Origin: Sphagnum compactum
Taxonomy: Eukaryota > Bryophyta > Sphagnopsida > Sphagnales
NCBI GenBank assembly: GCA_965153455.1
Contig: OZ234504.1
Location: 4,774,001-4,838,000, forward strand
Direction of reading: 5' to 3'
DNA length: 64,000 nt
Shown: piece by piece, positions 59,300-64,000 of the stretch
Numbering within the stretch: position 1 is the stretch's first letter
How the letters are laid out: the number at the start of each line of letters is the position of its first letter
The notes under the pieces: generated by a model
The model's database searches: none
Told to the model about the DNA's origin: nothing
What the model saw: the letters and a program-made list of their open reading frames with translations, nothing else
Program-made: the position numbers and the translations under genes

Positions 59300-60660
59300 T
59301 CAGTGATGGATGAACATCAACTAAGTTAATATTTGGTTTTGCCTTTGTAACCCTTTCTGTAAGAAGAGGGTTCTATCTATAGGTAGATAGGTAGGAAAAT
59401 AGTTGAACACTGGGTAAGTAGATAGTTTATAGTTTAAACATAAGTGACTCAGGGCTGTTTTCATTCTTGACCTACTAGGTAGCAGTGTTTTTTTTTGGGA
59501 CGAATTTTCGCAACCTGGCAACAAAAAAAAAAGGGCTGGCGAGTCTAACAAAGGGATTTTTGAGATTTTAAAAAAAAATTCGCCATATCTTGACCTGAAA
59601 AACTTAGAAGTCGCCAGATTTAGACAGTGTGATCCTGTAGGTCGCCAGAACTAGGCAGGATTCCAAAAAAGATCTAATAGTCCACCAGGACAGTCGCTCA
59701 TTACTGCTAATTAATGCTGAGGATCCTAGCCAGTGCACCTACTTGAGGATTTTTTTTTTAAAATCACTGCTAGGTAGGTAGGTAGCAGAAAGGCAACAGA
59801 GCTGACCACCTTGGTTAGCTAGTGAACTGGAACAGAACAGACAACTGTTTCCTGATCACTTTCCATCCATCCTTCATGGTGTGCTGGTGGGAGCTCTTTT
59901 GGGGGCATTGGGTAGGGACTGAGGAGTTCAAGTTAATAAATTCACTGTTGATTCCTAAAGACCTGCTCTCATTTTTCTAGTGTAATTGGAGGGCACCTTA
60001 CCCACCATAAATTTTCATCCATTGTCTGCGAGCCGTTTCAAAAAGGAATGCCCATTTGGCAAGCCCTTATTCCAATTAAGCCCAGCCCTTGTTGAATTCT
60101 TTGAGTAAACCCTAAGCCCTAAACCTATATCACATTGTGGCAGTTTTGGGTGAAATGGTAAGAGCCAGTAGTATACATGTCTTCAGCATTATAGGTAAAA
60201 CTAAAATGGCAATTGAAAATCATGATTCATGACATGTCTTGAAAGGCTTTCATTCCATATGATCTCCCCAACAACCCACGATGCAGGATAATCCTCCTTC
60301 AACAAATTTACTAGGTACCAGACTGCAAAGACCAGTAGAAATTTTCCAGTGTATCTGGGGGGTGACTTACCCTCTCCATTGAGAGAGGATGGTAGTACCT
60401 GTGGAAGGGGGTTCTGATTTCTTTCCTATTTTTTGAAACACAAAATGACGGACTTCATTGCCAAGAGAGCAGTGTTTTTCTTTCCAACAAATTTTGTTCT
60501 TTTCTTTCACAGACCGAAAATTGATTTTTTTTTTAAAAAAATTCCAAGTGTAAATCTGACTTTTATTTGGGAAAAAATCGCCAAATTTCTGATGTCACCA
60601 AATTTGAATTTTTTTTAAAAAACCCTGCAAGAGAGTAGTAAAACTAGGACCCACAATTTG
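59300..60660. other. Intergenic, nothing recognised
   Basis: 'tcgccaga' and 'aggtagg' words recur at 59380-59780. No gene or classified repeat. Confidence 0.4.
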
Positions 60661-60672
60661 ACTATATCTTCT

Positions 60673-60765
60673 AAGGGTGGATTCACACTTGGTGTTAAAT
60701 CGATGCTAAGTCAATGTTAAGTTCTCTTGAATTTTAGGGTGCATTCACATATAAATGTTAGCTAA
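60673..60765 (+). repeat. Candidate PIF/Harbinger terminal ends
   Basis: TAA precedes GGGTGGATTCACACTTG (from 60676) and TTA precedes GGGTGCATTCACAT (from 60739). TWA target duplications and a G-rich start are the hallmarks of PIF/Harbinger termini. They lie about 0.8 kb before the Myb-like frame of the element that continues to the right edge. Two near-copies 63 bp apart suggest a nested or duplicated end. The right terminus is outside the window or unrecognised. Confidence 0.5.
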
Positions 60766-60769
60766 CATT

Positions 60770-61500
60770 GTCTATGATGTGGCATTCTACATGGCAGGTG
60801 GTGTTAGCTTGATGTTAGCATTAAGGGTAGCTAACATTCAATCTTGATTAAATCCTAGATTTTAGACCTTTTTTTTTCAATGTTAGGTAACAAGGCCAAA
60901 AATGGCCATTTAATTTCATGTTAGCTAGCACACACCTACAACATAAAGGGGGAGGGGATTAGATCCTACCTCCTTCCCACTTACCGCCCACATGAGGGAC
61001 TCCATACCCCTAGTTCCCTCATTTTTTAACACACAGTGAATGCTTGCAGTTCAAGAATCTCAAGAAAGTTCTCGTCAACCTCTACTGGATATGGAATGTT
61101 TGAATTTTTCTATTAATCATGAAATCTTTGCATTCTATGCTACTTTTTATTGACCTTTTTTTCTCCAACCATGGAACAATTTTGTGATACCACTAGTGAC
61201 TCTAAAAAATGCAAAGATAATTCAAACTATTTTCAAGAAGATCATGAAATATTCACTCAAACCTTCCCCAATTTCTTCCATTAGTCTACATGAATCAATT
61301 TGTTATCAATGTTGGCAGAAAATAACAAGAAAATGTTAATAGATTTCAAGTAGTTGTTTTGTCAAAGAAACAATAATCAAAGAAACCTTGAAATTGAACA
61401 ATATAGATTCAAATATATATCATGCATTGCTTATGGTCTTCTATTTTGTAAAGGTTGTGTTCATCTACAGAGACAACAACAAAACAATAAGTAAGTGAAA
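60770..61500. other. Probable 5' non-coding part of Harbinger element 3
   Basis: It includes several 'gttagctaacatt' / 'gatgttagc' words (60760-60830), as found near element ends. No coding sequence. Confidence 0.4.
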
Positions 61501-61538
61501 TACACAAAACTCACACCTCTTTCAAATTACTGACAGGA

Positions 61539-62520
61539 ATGCAAAACGATGATGATACTGAGACTAAACTTGCAAGAAAAAAGTTCAAGGGAAAGAAGAT
61601 AACTACACAAAGCTCCAATTATGTTATTGAAGTCCACTTGAGGAAGCCCCAACAACCAAATTGGGAGCACAAAGAGGTTCTACTTTCGATTAATGCAATA
61701 AAAGATGAACACATTGTAAGATTGGACCAAGTGGATCCCAGACAATTTGAAACATATTTGACAAAGTGGAAGATAATATCATAATTAGTGATGAATGTAG
61801 GTTGTTCTTAGCACTTGCGAAATGGTCAAATGCAAGTTTAAAAGGGTCTTTCATTACATGTTAGGGATTGGACACAATGAAGACTATTGGGCCTTGAGTG
61901 CTCAAAAAAAAACATCACTTCATTTGCCTCATCACTTTGGTCGTGAAACATATGAATTGATCTAAAGGTTCATGGGGGTGTAGACCTATCTTCAAGCCGT
62001 TGCATGTTTGAGATTTGCTACATGATGGAAATGACATTTACAAAATAAGTGGACACATTCCAGAAGATGCAATAAATTTGATCAATGATTCAATGACTGA
62101 ACACATTGAAACATATCATGACCAAATTTACAACATTGTGGATGTTCAAATAAAAACCATAAGTTTATGTACGATTTTCTCACCTAATTATATGACAACA
62201 TTGCCCATACAAATACCAAGTCTTGGACCCAACCAATTGCCAACAATTGAACAAAGCCCTAGACACATCCATTGCCCACGACCCATCAAAACCAAGTACC
62301 CATAATCCCACAAACAATCCTTATACTTGTTTGAATGCCAACATTCCCGCAAAACCCAATAGTTGCCACTATGCAAAACACTCAAACACCCAATTTTATA
62401 AACATGGCAACTCCCATTGTTCCACAAACCCCAATGTCCGCTCTTGCAAAGAATCCTCCAACACCCAAAAATCAAATAAAAACCTCTAACACCGGGTTCT
62501 GGAAACAAAGCCCATAATCC
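61539..62520 (+). pseudogene. Harbinger Myb/SANT-like protein relic, element 3
   Basis: Plus-strand frames read NWEHKEVLLSINAIKDEH (W-rich Myb start), QFETYLTKWKIIS, a broken middle with MKTIGP (for the usual DYW), GCRPIFKPLHV, GNDIYKISGHIPEDA and a Pro/Asn-rich tail. The order matches the Myb/trihelix-like protein of these elements. Stops at about 61784 and 61973-62000 and several frameshifts show that it is decayed. It is convergent with the transposase at 63140-64000. Confidence 0.65.
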
Positions 62521-63139
62521 CCAAACACTAGATTCAATAAACAAAGTCGCTTGAAATTCAAGAAGGCAATTGTTAAAAGTACTGGAATGTAACAAAACTA
62601 TTCCTCATCTCACAAGAGCATGGTAGAAGCTATAGAGAAAGGGAGCAAGATGTTAAGATAGTTAATAAATCGTATAAATTCCACCAACTTGGAAATGATG
62701 GAGAAGCAACTTGAGTATTTCAAAGCAAGAGATATAATCACCAATTCCACACAAAACAATATCGTGAATGTAATTGTACCCCACAATATCAATGTAATAC
62801 AATGATAAGGCACCACATTTCGATCCTCATGACATGAGCAATAATATTGCCACTTGGTTCATAAGTAGTTCAAACAAGCCAAAAACCATGTGAATATTTC
62901 AAACAATGATTAAATTTTGAATACTTAAATATCCACTACTATGTGAATATCATGTTAATAATGGAAAATTGTGTTAAATGAGAAATTTGATTGTCATGGA
63001 ATTGATATTAAAGGTTCATATTAAAGTTCACGTTTTAAAAACATTTAGAAGACTTTTGAACTTAAATAATCAAGTTTTCAAAATAAGAACAATTACCTTT
63101 TTGGACCCTTAATATTATGAAGATGTACTTGATCATCAA

Positions 63140-64000
63140 ATTATCAATGTTGTGCTTGTTGGGTGTTGTCTTTTTCCCTTTCGAGAATGCACATTAACCT
63201 TTCAACTTGGAGGTCTCTTTCATTGCATAACAAGTTGTGCAATATACAACAATAGGTGAAAAAAATTAGTAGAAATGTGATGTGCATATCATATCTCGTA
63301 ATCAACTCTTGGAAAAAAAAAATCAATATACCAAAGGAATTTTCAATACACACTTGCCACGTTTGTGCTTTCTATTGTACAAGAACTCCAAGATGGTATG
63401 TTGCCCTTTCTTCCTTATAAGGTGTCATAATCCAACATATTAAAAAATACCCCTTGTCCCTAAGTAGATAGGGGGAATTCACTTACGCTTCTATCATGAT
63501 GAAATAAGCTTCAATATTGAACATGTCTATATAATGCAAATTGCCTCAACATTTTAAAGTCATTCACACTACCAAGAAGCCCAATAAACAAGTCAATGAA
63601 TTTTTTTTAGAATCAACAACAGCTTGGGCAATAATGTTGTACCCACATGTTTTGTGGTAAAAAAAATCCTCAACAAAAGGTCCTAAAGGTTTGGATATGG
63701 AAACATGTGTTCCATCAATGGCACCTTGCGTAGAAGGTAAACCACACCACGTCTTGAAATCTACCATGATAGTTTACATGTCATTTGGCTATGAAATCAA
63801 ATTCCTATAGGTCTTGCTGATGGCGTAAACAACCTCATGAAGAACGAAATGAATCGTGGATTTGCCCATAGCAAATAGTTCCAAACAAATCAAAAAATTG
63901 ACACCATGTGCCAACTTGTAAATTGCATGTGCCACTTGGATTTCCATAAGAATCGAGCTTCAATATTTCGTGTTTTGCTTTACTACCATTGGTTTCACTT
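63140..64000 (-). pseudogene. PIF/Harbinger transposase relic, element 3 (runs off edge)
   Basis: The minus strand from the right edge reads IQVAHAIYKLAHGVN, LHEVVYAISKTYRNLI, QGAIDGTHVSISKPLGPF (first catalytic Asp, near 63720), FFYHKTCGYNIIAQAVVDSKK, LLGFL and ENSFGILI (third residue Glu intact, near 63345), then CILHNLLCNERDLQVE. The same subgroup as relic 1, with several frameshifts; the second Asp region is damaged. The N-terminus lies beyond 64000. Confidence 0.8.

Noticed and set aside
1-64000. CRISPR array or prokaryotic insert
   Set aside because: The tandem repeats lack spacer structure, and gene features (GT-AG introns, transit peptide) are eukaryotic throughout.

Overview
This window looks like nuclear DNA of a land plant. 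It holds a nuclear-encoded photosystem I gene (PsaG, with a transit peptide), an ER-retrieval receptor (RER1), a DUF3511 gene, a SPOROCYTELESS/SPEAR-like repressor and a large BTB/POZ gene. All but the DUF3511 gene have GT-AG introns of about 200-1600 bp. The genes sit in AT-rich DNA full of decayed plant transposons: Ty3/gypsy, Ty1/copia, LINE, PIF/Harbinger, hAT-like MITEs and SINE-like heads. The mix of small genes and old repeats would fit a seed-free plant or a gymnosperm, but I cannot fix the lineage from sequence alone.

Layout. 0-8 kb: no intact gene; a LINE-like coding relic, a TIR-flanked MITE, degenerate minisatellites and (CCTA)n arrays. 8.3-13.6 kb: one badly broken Ty3/gypsy copy (gag, protease, RT, integrase), plus strand. 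13.6-17.7 kb: non-coding repeats. 17.75-19.4 kb: DUF3511 gene, plus strand. 19.4-25.5 kb: non-coding, with a second MITE copy and an internally deleted copia relic. 25.55-30.52 kb: six-exon BTB/POZ gene, minus strand, with two repeat expansions inside intron 1. 30.5-38 kb: repeats, a third MITE copy, an inverted repeat and a LINE relic on the minus strand. 38.03-39.24 kb: psaG, two exons, plus strand. 41.45 kb: a broken VPS2 fragment. 43.18-44.32 kb: RER1, three exons, minus strand. 44.8-51.2 kb: hAT-like MITEs, a PIF/Harbinger relic and a minus-strand gypsy gag fragment with a tandem triplication beside it. 51.74-55.33 kb: four-exon SPEAR-like gene, minus strand. 56.6-64 kb: two PIF/Harbinger-type elements, each with convergent transposase and Myb/SANT-like reading frames; the last runs off the right edge.

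The host genes do not form a pathway. They are unlinked housekeeping and regulatory genes: photosynthesis, Golgi-to-ER retrieval, probable ubiquitin-ligase adaptor, and TOPLESS-type repression. Coordinates of spliced genes were built by hand from splice consensus, conserved reading frame and phase agreement. I found no convincing tRNA, rRNA, CRISPR array or wholly new multi-gene system. The most distinctive material is the convergent two-gene Harbinger pair with candidate TWA-flanked ends, the MITEs with readable target-site duplications, and the unusual middle and C-terminal part of the SPEAR-like protein.
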